A DNA stretch of 64,000 bases from Streptomyces sp. TP-A0356 (lineage in GTDB: Bacteria; Actinomycetota; Actinomycetes; Streptomycetales; Streptomycetaceae): positions 124,001-188,000 of the forward strand of contig NZ_BBZJ01000018.1 in NCBI RefSeq assembly GCF_001417775.1, in the 5' to 3' direction. The stretch's first letter is position 1; each line of letters opens with the position of its first letter. Made by a program: the position numbers and the translations under genes. Below the pieces are notes generated by a model. That model did no database searches and was not told the DNA's origin. It saw nothing but the letters and a program-made list of their open reading frames with translations. Below are positions 1 through 7,842 of the stretch, piece by piece.

Positions 1-496
1 ATGCGGCCAGCAGATAGCATCGATGCCGCAAGCACGCAAACATCCATGACGTACACCATTCGAGGGGCCAGCGTCCATCATTTTCTTCGACACAAGAAGG
101 GCAGAACTTAAATTCCCGCGGGTCGATCCAGCTAGCTTTCATAACCCGGAATAGGTTCCGCGGAGCGGTTTTGACCAGATCAAATTTCACGGCGGTCCCC
201 AGGAAGCGCATCCAGGTCATCGCCTGCAGTTCGTCACCTGACAGTCCGGTTGCCTGTTCGACGCGCAGAACGGCCTCGTCGCCCAGGCCGTACACGAGCG
301 ACGTCGGCCCCGAGTCGGCGATGCGCGCCGCGTTGTCGCCCGGCCGCAGGAGCCCGCACGCCGTGGCCATCGAGGTGCGGGAGACCTCGTAGACCGCGCT
401 CAGGTGTCCCAGCCAGCTGAGGAGCGACTCCCTCGGAAGTGGCAGAGGCACGACCGGCAGACGTCGGAGACTGCGGGCAGCGGAAGGGACGGGCAC
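1..496 (-). CDS. tniQ: TniQ family transposition protein, 3' end off the window (partial)
   Basis: The minus-strand frame is open from a GTG at 494-496 to the window edge, 165 residues seen. An in-frame TGA at 500-502 limits the start. The N-terminus carries the TniQ signature RLPVVPLPLPRESLLSWLGHL (residues 12-31), then a TniQ zinc-finger half-site CPSC (132-135) followed by GRWPLEW and CLRH (155-158). The same motifs occur in the same order in the TniQ proteins at 7843 and 9089, so it is a paralogue of those rather than of the longer one at 5731. TniQ/TnsD proteins choose the target site and recruit the TnsC ATPase. No good ribosome site precedes the GTG, so translation may be leaderless. 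Whether the gene is intact cannot be told. Confidence 0.85.
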   Translation of the reverse strand, partial: MPVPSAARSLRRLPVVPLPLPRESLLSWLGHLSAVYEVSRTSMATACGLLRPGDNAARIADSGPTSLVYGLGDEAVLRVEQATGLSGDELQAMTWMRFLGTAVKFDLVKTAPRNLFRVMKASWIDPREFKFCPSCVEENDGRWPLEWCTSWMFACLRHRCYLLAA

Positions 497-626
497 ACGT
501 CACGATACGACGGGCCGCCTCCGCGCATTGGTGGAAACCGCCCCCGCCCATGCGAAAGGAGGTGGTGGTGCGGTGCTCTCCTAGGCTCTCGGTGCAAGAC
601 AGGCAAGATCAGAGGAGGGGGAGCGC

Positions 627-1493
627 GTGGCGACGTACGGCGCTGAATACCTGAAGCGGTTGCTCGCTGCTGTGGAGCGGTTCGAGCGGGCCTTCGAACG
701 CTGGATGGAGACTCAGGTCGAGTCGGATCTTCGTTCGTCTCGTGGCTTGTTTCCTACGGTCCATGTGAAGGACGGGCAGGATCAGGGGACAGTGCGGGAG
801 CTTGAGCTCGACGTGGCGGAGACCGCAGGCGCTGCTGCGCGGGCTGTCGCCGTCACCGGGGCTCGTATCGGTGTCGCTGGACTCGGCCCGGTCGATCCCA
901 TCGCGAACTGGTCACTCATGTCGGCTCCGAAGGCACTCTTCTCGCCGCAGGATGTCCGCAATACAGCGGCGACGGTCCGGGGCCGGCTGAGCATGATGAT
1001 CGACGAGGCCGAGGCGGCCGCGGAGACGGCTGTGCCCGGGTTCGCCCCGTCTGAGCTGCATCCGGTCATCTGGACTGCGGCGGCGGCGCATTGGACGACC
1101 CATCAGTACCGGGTCGCGGTTCGTGAGGCGTCGGAGGCGCTGACCGTGCATTGGAAAACGCGCCTGGGCCGCCATGACGTGGACGACACCCCATTCTGGC
1201 AGCAGACTCTCTCGCCGGGTGAGCCTGAGCCTGGCAGGCCCAAGCTCGCGTGGCCTGGCGATCCCGCGGACAAGACGACCAAGAGCATGCGTGGTGGGCT
1301 GGAGCCGCTGGGCAAGGCGTTGAACAGCCTGGCGACCGGACTGAATCTCACGGTCAGAAACGTCACGACGCATACCCGTGACGAGTTGAGCGAGCAGGAA
1401 GGCATGGAACGCCTGTCCGCCTACAGCTACTTCGCTCGTCTCCTCGACAAGTGCGAAGTCCGCCGCGTCGACGAAGCGCCCCAGACCACCTGA
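627..1493 (+). CDS. Ymh/TIGR02391-like hypothetical protein
   Basis: A 288-residue protein with a GTG start preceded by a strong AGGAGGGGG ribosome site. Residues from about 142 on (LHPVIW..., HQYRVAVREASEALTVHWK, then GLNLTVRNVTTHTRDELSEQEGMERLSAYSYFARLLD) resemble the C-terminal domain called Ymh or TIGR02391, in which an RNP..H motif precedes a helical end. Here that motif is degenerate (RNVTTH). Proteins of this family occur in mobile elements and defence islands and some are labelled abortive-infection-like, but no biochemical activity is established. It is transcribed divergently from the partial tniQ and convergently to tnsC, so it looks like cargo next to the transposition module. The family assignment is by pattern only. 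Confidence 0.7.
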   Translation: MATYGAEYLKRLLAAVERFERAFERWMETQVESDLRSSRGLFPTVHVKDGQDQGTVRELELDVAETAGAAARAVAVTGARIGVAGLGPVDPIANWSLMSAPKALFSPQDVRNTAATVRGRLSMMIDEAEAAAETAVPGFAPSELHPVIWTAAAAHWTTHQYRVAVREASEALTVHWKTRLGRHDVDDTPFWQQTLSPGEPEPGRPKLAWPGDPADKTTKSMRGGLEPLGKALNSLATGLNLTVRNVTTHTRDELSEQEGMERLSAYSYFARLLDKCEVRRVDEAPQTT

Positions 1494-1612
1494 GCTGCCT
1501 CAAGCCGTCGGTCAGTTCCCCGGATGGATGACGCCAACTGGTAGGCGGAGCCGGGCTCGTTCGGGTCGGCTGCGTCTGCCTTCCTGCTCGTCACGGCGTG
1601 GCGAGGGGTGTT

Positions 1613-2824
1613 CTAGCCGACGGCGGCCTGGCCGTCTTCGTCCTCGGGGTTGTGGCGTTGCTCTGGTGAGGGAGGCAGAGGCTCTTCGTGCCACATGGCG
1701 TCGTACGTGCTCTGCGCGTGCTCGTTGATCACGATGGTCTCGAGGAGGGCGCGGTCGATGCGCTCCGTGCCGGTGAGCACCGCGTCGGCCGCCGCTTCGC
1801 GGATGAGTTCCGCCAGGGAGCTGATGTTGCCTCCGGTGCGGCGGTACAGGTACTTCCACTCGCCGACGAGGGTGCCGTGATGGTGTTTGTACAGGACGAG
1901 GGCTTCTTCCATCGCGGTGATGACGGAGACCCAGTCCTCCTTCTCTGCCCTGGTCCGGATGCCGTAGGGGGTCATGTGGAGCAGGAGGTTGCGGCCGGCG
2001 GTCTGGGTGGCGCGGCGGCCGCCGGTGCCTTCGAGGAAGAGGCCGGAGTGCTTGAGGTCGACGCCGGTGTAGATGAAGGTGGCCGCGGTGTGGTTCGCGA
2101 TGTGCTTGAGGTGGTCGTTGACGACCTTGCCCTCCTTGAGGGAGAGGTCCATGAAGTGGGCGTCATCGATGATCACGAGTTCGACGCCGACGCGGCGCAT
2201 GTTCTCCAGGACGAGGCGGGTGATGTCGCTCTTGGTGGCACCGGTGCGGTAGTGCTGGCCGAGGTACTCGGCGAGCGCGATGGACAGGTCCTTCGGCGTG
2301 GCCTGGGAGGGGATGTTGACGTAGACGACGGGCGTGTAGTCGATCAACCGCCCGTCGACGATGTACTTCTTGTCGTAGCGGTCGGGATGGTTCAGCCGCA
2401 GTTCGTGCTCGAAGTCGTAGGCGAACGTCTTGACCAGGGTGGACTTGCCGAGGGTGGCGGGACCGTCGAGGACGATGCCGCGTCGGGCGCCGGCCGGCTG
2501 GAAACTGTTGGTCATCATCCGGCGGCGGATCTGGTGGTGGATGGACTTCATCTGGCTGGTGCGGACGATGACCAGGGCGCTGTGGTGGGCCACCCGGGCC
2601 GCGTTGTGCCGGCGTTGTTCCTCGGTGCTGAGCTGCTCATAGGCCTCCAGCGGCAGCAGGACCGGCTTCGGCGGGAGAACGTAGTCGAGGTATTCGCGCC
2701 ATTCCTCCTTGGTCCGGGGTTCGGACAGGCCGGGATGCTTGAAGTCGCCTGCTCCGTAGGCCTCTTCGGGCTGCTCTTCGGGCTGCTCTTCGGGCTGCTC
2801 TTCGGACGGGTCGGGGGTAGTCAC
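1613..2824 (-). CDS. tnsC: TnsC-like AAA+ ATPase, transposition regulator
   Basis: A 403-residue protein. It has Walker A GPATLGKST (121-129), Walker B VELVIIDDAH (214-223) and a sensor-like segment ATFIYTGVDL. TnsC/TniB ATPases form filaments on DNA, connect TniQ-bound target to the TnsAB transposase and enforce target immunity. The GTG start at 2824 is chosen because it lies 4 nt after the tnsB stop and the frame above it is antisense-like noise. Residues 8-21 are an acidic EEQP repeat made by a 12-bp tandem repeat copied about four times, a slippage-prone tract. It is the last gene of tniQ-tnsA-tnsB-tnsC. The acidic C-terminal tail (PEQRHNPEDEDGQ) may be flexible. Confidence 0.93.
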   Translation of the reverse strand: MTTPDPSEEQPEEQPEEQPEEAYGAGDFKHPGLSEPRTKEEWREYLDYVLPPKPVLLPLEAYEQLSTEEQRRHNAARVAHHSALVIVRTSQMKSIHHQIRRRMMTNSFQPAGARRGIVLDGPATLGKSTLVKTFAYDFEHELRLNHPDRYDKKYIVDGRLIDYTPVVYVNIPSQATPKDLSIALAEYLGQHYRTGATKSDITRLVLENMRRVGVELVIIDDAHFMDLSLKEGKVVNDHLKHIANHTAATFIYTGVDLKHSGLFLEGTGGRRATQTAGRNLLLHMTPYGIRTRAEKEDWVSVITAMEEALVLYKHHHGTLVGEWKYLYRRTGGNISSLAELIREAAADAVLTGTERIDRALLETIVINEHAQSTYDAMWHEEPLPPSPEQRHNPEDEDGQAAVG

Positions 2825-2828
2825 GGGG

Positions 2829-4967
2829 TCAGCCCTCCTGGCTGGTTCGGGGACTCCAGACCTCGGCGGGCTGGACGGCGTGCGGGTTGAAGTCGTCGTC
2901 CTCGCCGGACAGGTCGGGAACGGCGTGAAGGGCGGGAACGGTCGGCTTCGCGGCCGGTGGAACGGGACGCGGTGGTGGCGCGGGGGCCGCCGGGGTGGAG
3001 CGTGCTTCGTCCTGGGCCTGGGCGTCGGCGCGGTGCCGGTCACGGGTATGGCGCTTGCGGTCGGTCCTGGTCCACGTCTCGGGAGCGTCGATACGGTTTT
3101 GCAGGTCCCGCAGGGCTTCGGCGATCTGCTCCTGGTACTCCTTGTCCTTCGGGTCGCCGCCGCGCAGTTCGACCAGGCGTTTGGCCTCCCGCAGGGTGAT
3201 GTCGGTGAAGGGCTGCAGGTCGCTGAGAGCCTTGGTCCATCCCAACGTGTGCCAGGTGTTGTCACGGGGGTTGTGGAAGTAGGCGTGCAGCAGGTTGCGC
3301 GGGTCGTAGCGGATGGGCCAGAGCCCGTTGTCGTAGGGCGACTTGGCCCGGCGGAACTGGTACAGCACCGGGGCGTCGTAGACCAGGTAGTTGAGTTCGA
3401 CGCCGTAGGGGTTGATGACGCGGCCGTTGTCGGCGATGGGCAGCAGTTCGTAGTAGAGGTTGGGATCTCTGGGGCAGTCGACGAAGCCGGCCGAGCCGAG
3501 CGCCATGGCGTACGCCTCGTTGGGTGAGACGTGCAGGTCGGGGAAACCGTGCAGGTGCAGCCCTCGGTGGTGCTGGTTCTGGTAGACCGCGATGACGTAT
3601 TCGGCGAAAAACTCGGCGATCTCGTCCAGAGTCCAGCGGGCCTGCTGCTCGACGTTCTTGCCGCGGTGGGCGACGTTGAAGCCCTTGTACCCGGCGACGT
3701 GCATGGAGAACTGCTCACGGATCGTCAAGAACAGCCGCTCGACCTGGGGTTTGTCGGTTGCTTTGAGTTTGCGGGCGTCCTGCGGGTCGATCTTCCATGT
3801 GCGGCAGGCGCGCTTGACGACATCGGACTTGTACGGTTTGCCGTGGTCGTAGAGGAGGGTCTCGGGGTAGACGATGGGCCGGGCGGCGGCTTCGGCGAGG
3901 CGTTCGTCGACGCTGAGGTGGCGCTCGTAGGGGATGCGCAGCATCTGGTAGCGCAGGGCGTCGGCCCACTTCGGGCGCATCGGTTCGGGCGTCATGACGT
4001 CGGCGAGCAGCAGGCCGATGTCGATGGCCTTGGTGCCCAGCGGGGTGAGCCGCCAGGCGAGGATGGAGCGGGTGGCGACGTCGATGGCGACGGTGAGTTC
4101 GATGTTGTAGGTGTCGTTCGTCGCCGGGTCGTAGGCCAGGACGTCGAGCGGGGTGGTGTCGAGCATGACGACTTGGCCGGGCCGGTGGGCGATGACGTGG
4201 CCGAAGGTCCGGTCGGGCTGGCCTGCGTCCGAGATCCGCTGGTAGGCGGGGTCGGAGGGGCTGCGGTGCAGCAGGAGTTTGACCACGCGGCGGAACGTGT
4301 CCGGTTTGGGCAGCGGGACGGCGCCGGTGCCGTGGTCTGCGTCCAGCCGGTTCTGGCAGCGACGCCTAAAGCGGGTGGAGACGCTGGAGGAGCTGTCGAG
4401 GCGCTCGACGGCGGCCTGTTCGCGGATCGCGGTGATCACCCGTTCGTCGATGTTGCGCAGCGGGTTCTTCAGCCGGGCTTTGCGGCCGTCGACCAGCCCC
4501 CACAGGCCCTTCTCCTCCCACGCCTCGATCAGCTGCCAAACGCGGCGCTCGGTCAGGCGCAGCTCGCCGGCCTTGGTCACGACGCGCTCGGTCAGAGGGA
4601 GGCCGGGGTCGTATTGCGGGCGGGGTTCACCGGGTGCGGCGTCGAACTCTGAGCCCGAGCGGTAGCCGGTAGTGGCCTCCTGCAGCTGGGCTTCGAGTTC
4701 CAGGGCGTCGTCACGAGCCTTCTCGTCCTTCAGGGTCGCCAGCACACCGCCGGGGTCCAGGCCTGCGGCGGTGTTGTCGACGGTCTCGGGCGGGGCGGCC
4801 AGGGCGCGGAAGGAGGGATCGGTCAGCAGGACGCTGAGCATGATCGTCTGATGGTGTCCGGAGATCGAGCGCAGCCGCACAAGTGCACCGGTGAGGCCGG
4901 TGACCTGGTGCTGTTCCTCCTCGAACTCGATCCAGTCTTCGGCTGCGATGCGGTAGCGCTGGTCCAT
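2829..4967 (-). CDS. tnsB: TnsB-like DDE transposase
   Basis: A 712-residue Mu/Tn7-type transposase that cuts the 3' ends of the element and joins them to target DNA. Helix-turn-helix DNA-binding segments lie around residues 123-165 (LRLTERRVWQLIEAWEEKGLWGL). The catalytic core follows: D270 in VVMLDTT, D374 in LLYDHGKPY and E410 in DKPQVERLF, the expected DDE spacing with E in a long helix. A Mu-type C-terminal beta domain and a proline-rich tail that may contact TnsC come after. The ATG overlaps the tnsA stop by one base (TGATG), indicating translational coupling. Length fits the family and nothing suggests inactivation. Probable binding sites are the 22-bp repeats at 31275 and 31307. Confidence 0.96.
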   Translation of the reverse strand: MDQRYRIAAEDWIEFEEEQHQVTGLTGALVRLRSISGHHQTIMLSVLLTDPSFRALAAPPETVDNTAAGLDPGGVLATLKDEKARDDALELEAQLQEATTGYRSGSEFDAAPGEPRPQYDPGLPLTERVVTKAGELRLTERRVWQLIEAWEEKGLWGLVDGRKARLKNPLRNIDERVITAIREQAAVERLDSSSSVSTRFRRRCQNRLDADHGTGAVPLPKPDTFRRVVKLLLHRSPSDPAYQRISDAGQPDRTFGHVIAHRPGQVVMLDTTPLDVLAYDPATNDTYNIELTVAIDVATRSILAWRLTPLGTKAIDIGLLLADVMTPEPMRPKWADALRYQMLRIPYERHLSVDERLAEAAARPIVYPETLLYDHGKPYKSDVVKRACRTWKIDPQDARKLKATDKPQVERLFLTIREQFSMHVAGYKGFNVAHRGKNVEQQARWTLDEIAEFFAEYVIAVYQNQHHRGLHLHGFPDLHVSPNEAYAMALGSAGFVDCPRDPNLYYELLPIADNGRVINPYGVELNYLVYDAPVLYQFRRAKSPYDNGLWPIRYDPRNLLHAYFHNPRDNTWHTLGWTKALSDLQPFTDITLREAKRLVELRGGDPKDKEYQEQIAEALRDLQNRIDAPETWTRTDRKRHTRDRHRADAQAQDEARSTPAAPAPPPRPVPPAAKPTVPALHAVPDLSGEDDDFNPHAVQPAEVWSPRTSQEG

Positions 4968-5734
4968 CAGGTGTGCTCCGGGTCGGGTGCGGCCCACACG
5001 ATGGTGTGGTCGCGCAGCGGGCGGGTGACGTCGAACAGCAGTCGGTGGTGCCACATGAGGTGGTAGGTGACGGCCCGCTCGATGTCCGGCTCGGGCCACA
5101 GGGACAGCAGTTCGGCGATGCTGAGGGGCTGCAGGGCGCGGAAGAGCAGGACGTGAGCGACGGGGGCTGCGGCGTTCAGGGGTCTGCGGTAGCCAGCGAG
5201 CCATTCGACGGTGGCCCACAGTTGTGGATCCGGCTCGCCCACCATCTGGTAGTCCCAGCCGAGCTGCCGGCAGGCGGCCTGAGTCCGGGCGGCTTGGAGG
5301 CGTACTCGGGGCTTGTCGATCTGTTCGGGGTTCTTGACGTCCAGCAGCAGGACGGAGCCGTCGGTGCGGCGGACGAACAGGTCGGGGTAGTGGCTCCACG
5401 TCCTGTCGCCGTCGGTGCCTTCGAAGATGAACGGCTGGGCCGAGAAGCAGGCGACCTTCGCGTCGAAGTCGAGGAGTTTCATCCAGCGGGCTTCCAGGTA
5501 GCTCTCGTAGTCCAGCATGGTGTCGCTGCTGGCCGCCCAGTAGGAGCCGGGAGTGTGCTGCTGGCCTTCGTACGTGGGGAAGTCGCGGGCGGGCAGGCAA
5601 GTCTCGAAGCGCATGTCGTGGGCCTGGTCGGCGGGCAGCAGGCGCTCAGTGCCGCCAGCGTCGTAGAAGTGCAAGTAGAGCTGATGGGAGGCTTGCCGCA
5701 GCGGCCGCAGGGTCTGTGGTCTTCTCGGGGTCAC
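4967..5734 (-). CDS. tnsA: TnsA-like endonuclease
   Basis: A 255-residue PD-(D/E)xK endonuclease of the Tn7 type. TnsA cuts the 5' ends of the transposon so that, with TnsB, the element moves by cut-and-paste. Visible catalytic pieces are an early acidic helix (DYESYLEARWMKLLDF, 75-90), PD at 117-118 and DVK at 132-134, followed by a C-terminal helical/winged region. The GTG start at 5734 overlaps the upstream tniQ stop by 4 nt (GTGA) and follows an AGGAGGGG ribosome site. A complete TnsA argues against a replicative Tn5053/Mu-type or CAST V-K element, which lack it. The C-terminal half is divergent from enterobacterial TnsA. Confidence 0.9.
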   Translation of the reverse strand: MTPRRPQTLRPLRQASHQLYLHFYDAGGTERLLPADQAHDMRFETCLPARDFPTYEGQQHTPGSYWAASSDTMLDYESYLEARWMKLLDFDAKVACFSAQPFIFEGTDGDRTWSHYPDLFVRRTDGSVLLLDVKNPEQIDKPRVRLQAARTQAACRQLGWDYQMVGEPDPQLWATVEWLAGYRRPLNAAAPVAHVLLFRALQPLSIAELLSLWPEPDIERAVTYHLMWHHRLLFDVTRPLRDHTIVWAAPDPEHT

Positions 5735-7539
5735 GCCCCTCCTGTCGCATCGGGCACGTCGTGCTGAAGGAGGCTGAGCCCGAAGGAAGTCAGGCAGGCG
5801 GTGACAGGGGCGGGGATCCAGGCGTCGAAGCGTCGCCAGCCCTCCCGCACTGACTCGGTGCTCGTCTGCGGCCACAACTCGGCGGCGTAGGCGGGCGCTT
5901 CGCGTACATCGCCTCCGGTGAAGTGCTGCCACACCCAAGCTGCGGCGTGACGCCGCCGCTGAAGGGTGACGTCGTGCTCCAGCGGCCGGCACACCGGATA
6001 CAGGACGGCGTGCGGCACCGCGGTCAGCGCAGCCAGCGTCTCCCGCCGGGCGGCGTAGTCGACCCAGCCCCGCTCCTTCATGCGTGCGCCGAGCCGTTCG
6101 ATGTCCGCCCAGAAGGCCCGCGGGTCACTGATGCGCTGGACGAGGGTGTTGGTTACGCGGGCTGCACGCTGGGGGTTCATGTTCAAGTCGGCGGCGGCCC
6201 GCGGCCAGCTCGCCGCGCCCCCGAGCCGCACCAGCGCCACGGCGGCCAGGCGTCGGCCGCTGACCGGGGCGGTGCCGGGCAGGTGAGGGGCGATCAGGTC
6301 GGTGTAGTCACCGGCGTCGACCAGATGCGGCACATGCCGGGCTGTGATCCGCATCCGGGGTGCGGGGCGCAGGGCCAGGGCGCCGGCGACCCGCGAGGAG
6401 GGCGACCGGGCCGCTCGGACCAGCGCGTCCAGACACGCCGGAGGGGACAGGGGCCGCAGCGGGTCGCTCTTGCCGGGGTCGCGGCGCTGGCTCGCCGCGC
6501 GCCGTGTCCAGTCGGCCAGCGCCTGCCCGGCGGCCTTGCGGTCACGGGCGAACAGCACCGTGGCGCTCAGTGCGAGCACGCTCGCGGCGTGAGCCGCGCT
6601 GGCAGGGCTGGCCCCCAGCTGGGTCCCCGCGCCTCCCTGCCGTGCCCGCTCGCGCACCCACAGGTCGGCTAAGAAGGCCTCCGCCAGGCCCTCGGCTTCG
6701 GATAAGGCGGCGCAAGAGGAGAGGTCGTCGGCGGAGGCGACCAGACGGATCACCGCCGTCGTGAACTGCAGCGCGGCGAAGAACTCGGCCGGTTCCACCG
6801 TTTCACCGGCGACCTGGGCCTCGCTGCCGTCGGCGACGGCCAGCACGCGCTGCTGCAGGTCAGCGAGCGCGGCGGGCATCGGCGCCGCGGGCAGGTCCTG
6901 GAGCCGCTGCTCGCACAGTCCGGCTTGACGCTGCCGTTGCGCCGGGCGCCGGTTGCAGCACCGCGCGGGGTCGGTCACCGTCTGGCGGGTGATCAGACCG
7001 CGGGGGTGGCCGTTGTGGCCGCGGCCCACCCGCGCCCCGCAGCGGCGGCACTTATCCACTAACAGCACCCGGTGCACCGGGCAGACTGCGGCGATGCCCA
7101 GACGCCACCACAACGGCCACACCGGCCGCTCGGCCAGGCACTTCGGGCAGGCGCGGCTGGAGGTGAACAGCGCCCACTCACGGCGCACCACCGGCGCCAG
7201 CGAGGAGTCCACCGCCGGATTCCACCCGGCGAAGTCCAGCACCGTCCCGCGGTAGCGGGTCAACTGCATGGCCTGCAGGGTGCGCGCGTCCAGCCCCGTG
7301 GCCGCCTCGGCCCCGGCAAGGCTACGGCGCGTCAGCGCAATGCCGAACAACGGCGGCCATACCCCTGAGCCTGGCCGGCACTCCAGCCCGATGGCCTGCG
7401 CGGCACGCCCCGGGGAGAGCTCCCAGTCCACCGATGCTCTCGCCAGCCAGGACGCGAACGACTCACCGGCCTGCGGCACCAGCACCGCGGGCAGCCGCCG
7501 CGGCCGTCCGCCCTCCCGCACGCACCCCTCCACACCCAC
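5731..7539 (-). CDS. tniQ: TniQ family target-selection protein (long form)
   Basis: A 602-residue TniQ/TnsD-like protein, first gene of the transposition operon. The N-terminal signature RRLPAVLVPQAGESFASWLAR (14-34) and the zinc-binding motifs CPKC (131-134), CPVH (153-156) and CRRC (164-167) are intact. The long C-terminal part, about 400 residues, is typical of TnsD-like proteins that read a specific attachment site. It is longer and more diverged than the other three TniQ proteins here, which suggests a different targeting role. The start could be GTG 7539, with the operator palindrome ending 2 nt before it, or a GTG a few codons in. It is translationally coupled to tnsA. Transcription is probably controlled at the palindrome shared with the divergent XRE gene. 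Confidence 0.92.
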   Translation of the reverse strand: MGVEGCVREGGRPRRLPAVLVPQAGESFASWLARASVDWELSPGRAAQAIGLECRPGSGVWPPLFGIALTRRSLAGAEAATGLDARTLQAMQLTRYRGTVLDFAGWNPAVDSSLAPVVRREWALFTSSRACPKCLAERPVWPLWWRLGIAAVCPVHRVLLVDKCRRCGARVGRGHNGHPRGLITRQTVTDPARCCNRRPAQRQRQAGLCEQRLQDLPAAPMPAALADLQQRVLAVADGSEAQVAGETVEPAEFFAALQFTTAVIRLVASADDLSSCAALSEAEGLAEAFLADLWVRERARQGGAGTQLGASPASAAHAASVLALSATVLFARDRKAAGQALADWTRRAASQRRDPGKSDPLRPLSPPACLDALVRAARSPSSRVAGALALRPAPRMRITARHVPHLVDAGDYTDLIAPHLPGTAPVSGRRLAAVALVRLGGAASWPRAAADLNMNPQRAARVTNTLVQRISDPRAFWADIERLGARMKERGWVDYAARRETLAALTAVPHAVLYPVCRPLEHDVTLQRRRHAAAWVWQHFTGGDVREAPAYAAELWPQTSTESVREGWRRFDAWIPAPVTACLTSFGLSLLQHDVPDATGGA

Positions 7540-7540
7540 C

Positions 7541-7564
7541 GTTTGTAGGAGATCTCCTACAAAC
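7541..7564. promoter_or_regulatory. 24-bp perfect palindrome, operator between divergent transposition genes
   Basis: Two 12-nt arms (GTTTGTAGGAGA and its exact complement) meet at the centre without a spacer. The site lies in the roughly 50-bp gap between the tniQ-tnsABC operon (minus) and the XRE regulator (plus) and abuts the tniQ start. It is the only strong dyad there, so it is the likely operator through which the XRE protein represses itself and both transposition operons. That role is inference. Confidence 0.75.
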
Positions 7565-7589
7565 CTGGGACCGTACTACGGTTTCCTCT

Positions 7590-7835
7590 GTGGCGAACAG
7601 CGATTCCGGCCGTATCCCGGCCCAGCGGCTGGCCTTCGCGGCCCGGTTGCGGGCCCTGCGCCGGCGCGCGGGACTGACCCAGACCGCGGCGGCCCAGGCG
7701 GCGGGTATGGACCGCTCCTTCTACGCGGAGGTCGAGGCCGCCGTCCACAGCGTGTCCGTCGACCGGATCCCGGCCCTCGCCCAGGCCCTGAGCGTCCAGC
7801 CGTACGAGCTGTTCCAGGACCACGACGAAGAGTAG
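7590..7835 (+). CDS. XRE-family helix-turn-helix regulator
   Basis: An 81-residue Cro/C1-type DNA-binding protein that is essentially only an HTH domain: RLRALRRRAGLTQTAAAQAAGMDRSFYAEVEAAVHSVSVDRIPALAQALSVQPYELF. The GTG at 7590 is chosen because the frame before it crosses the operator and reads into antisense of tniQ. It leads an operon with two tniQ genes, the next starting 7 nt after its stop, and it is divergent from the main tns operon. Its position next to a perfect palindrome makes it the probable repressor of transposition, as small XRE proteins often are in mobile elements. Confidence 0.85.
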   Translation: MANSDSGRIPAQRLAFAARLRALRRRAGLTQTAAAQAAGMDRSFYAEVEAAVHSVSVDRIPALAQALSVQPYELFQDHDEE

Positions 7836-7842
7836 AACTCAC

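Noticed and set aside
171..654. Several short frames on both strands at the left edge
   Set aside because: All overlap the tniQ reading frame (complement of 1-496) or its upstream region and have no motif.
1688..2890. 400-aa plus-strand frame opposite tnsC
   Set aside because: Antisense shadow with periodic composition, including LFGLLFGLLFG from the EEQP repeat.
2825..3718. Open frame extending tnsC upstream to 3718
   Set aside because: It lies entirely within tnsB in another frame, has antisense-like composition and would place a P-loop ATPase behind about 300 residues of Ser/Thr/Arg/Pro noise. GTG 2824 next to the tnsB stop fits better.
3531..4652. 373-aa plus-strand frame opposite tnsB
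   Set aside because: Mirror of a high-G+C coding strand; Val/Gly/Asp-rich without any motif or ribosome site.
4968..5600. Open frame extending tnsB to 5600
   Set aside because: Overlaps tnsA out of frame; ATG 4967 overlaps the tnsA stop as in coupled operons.
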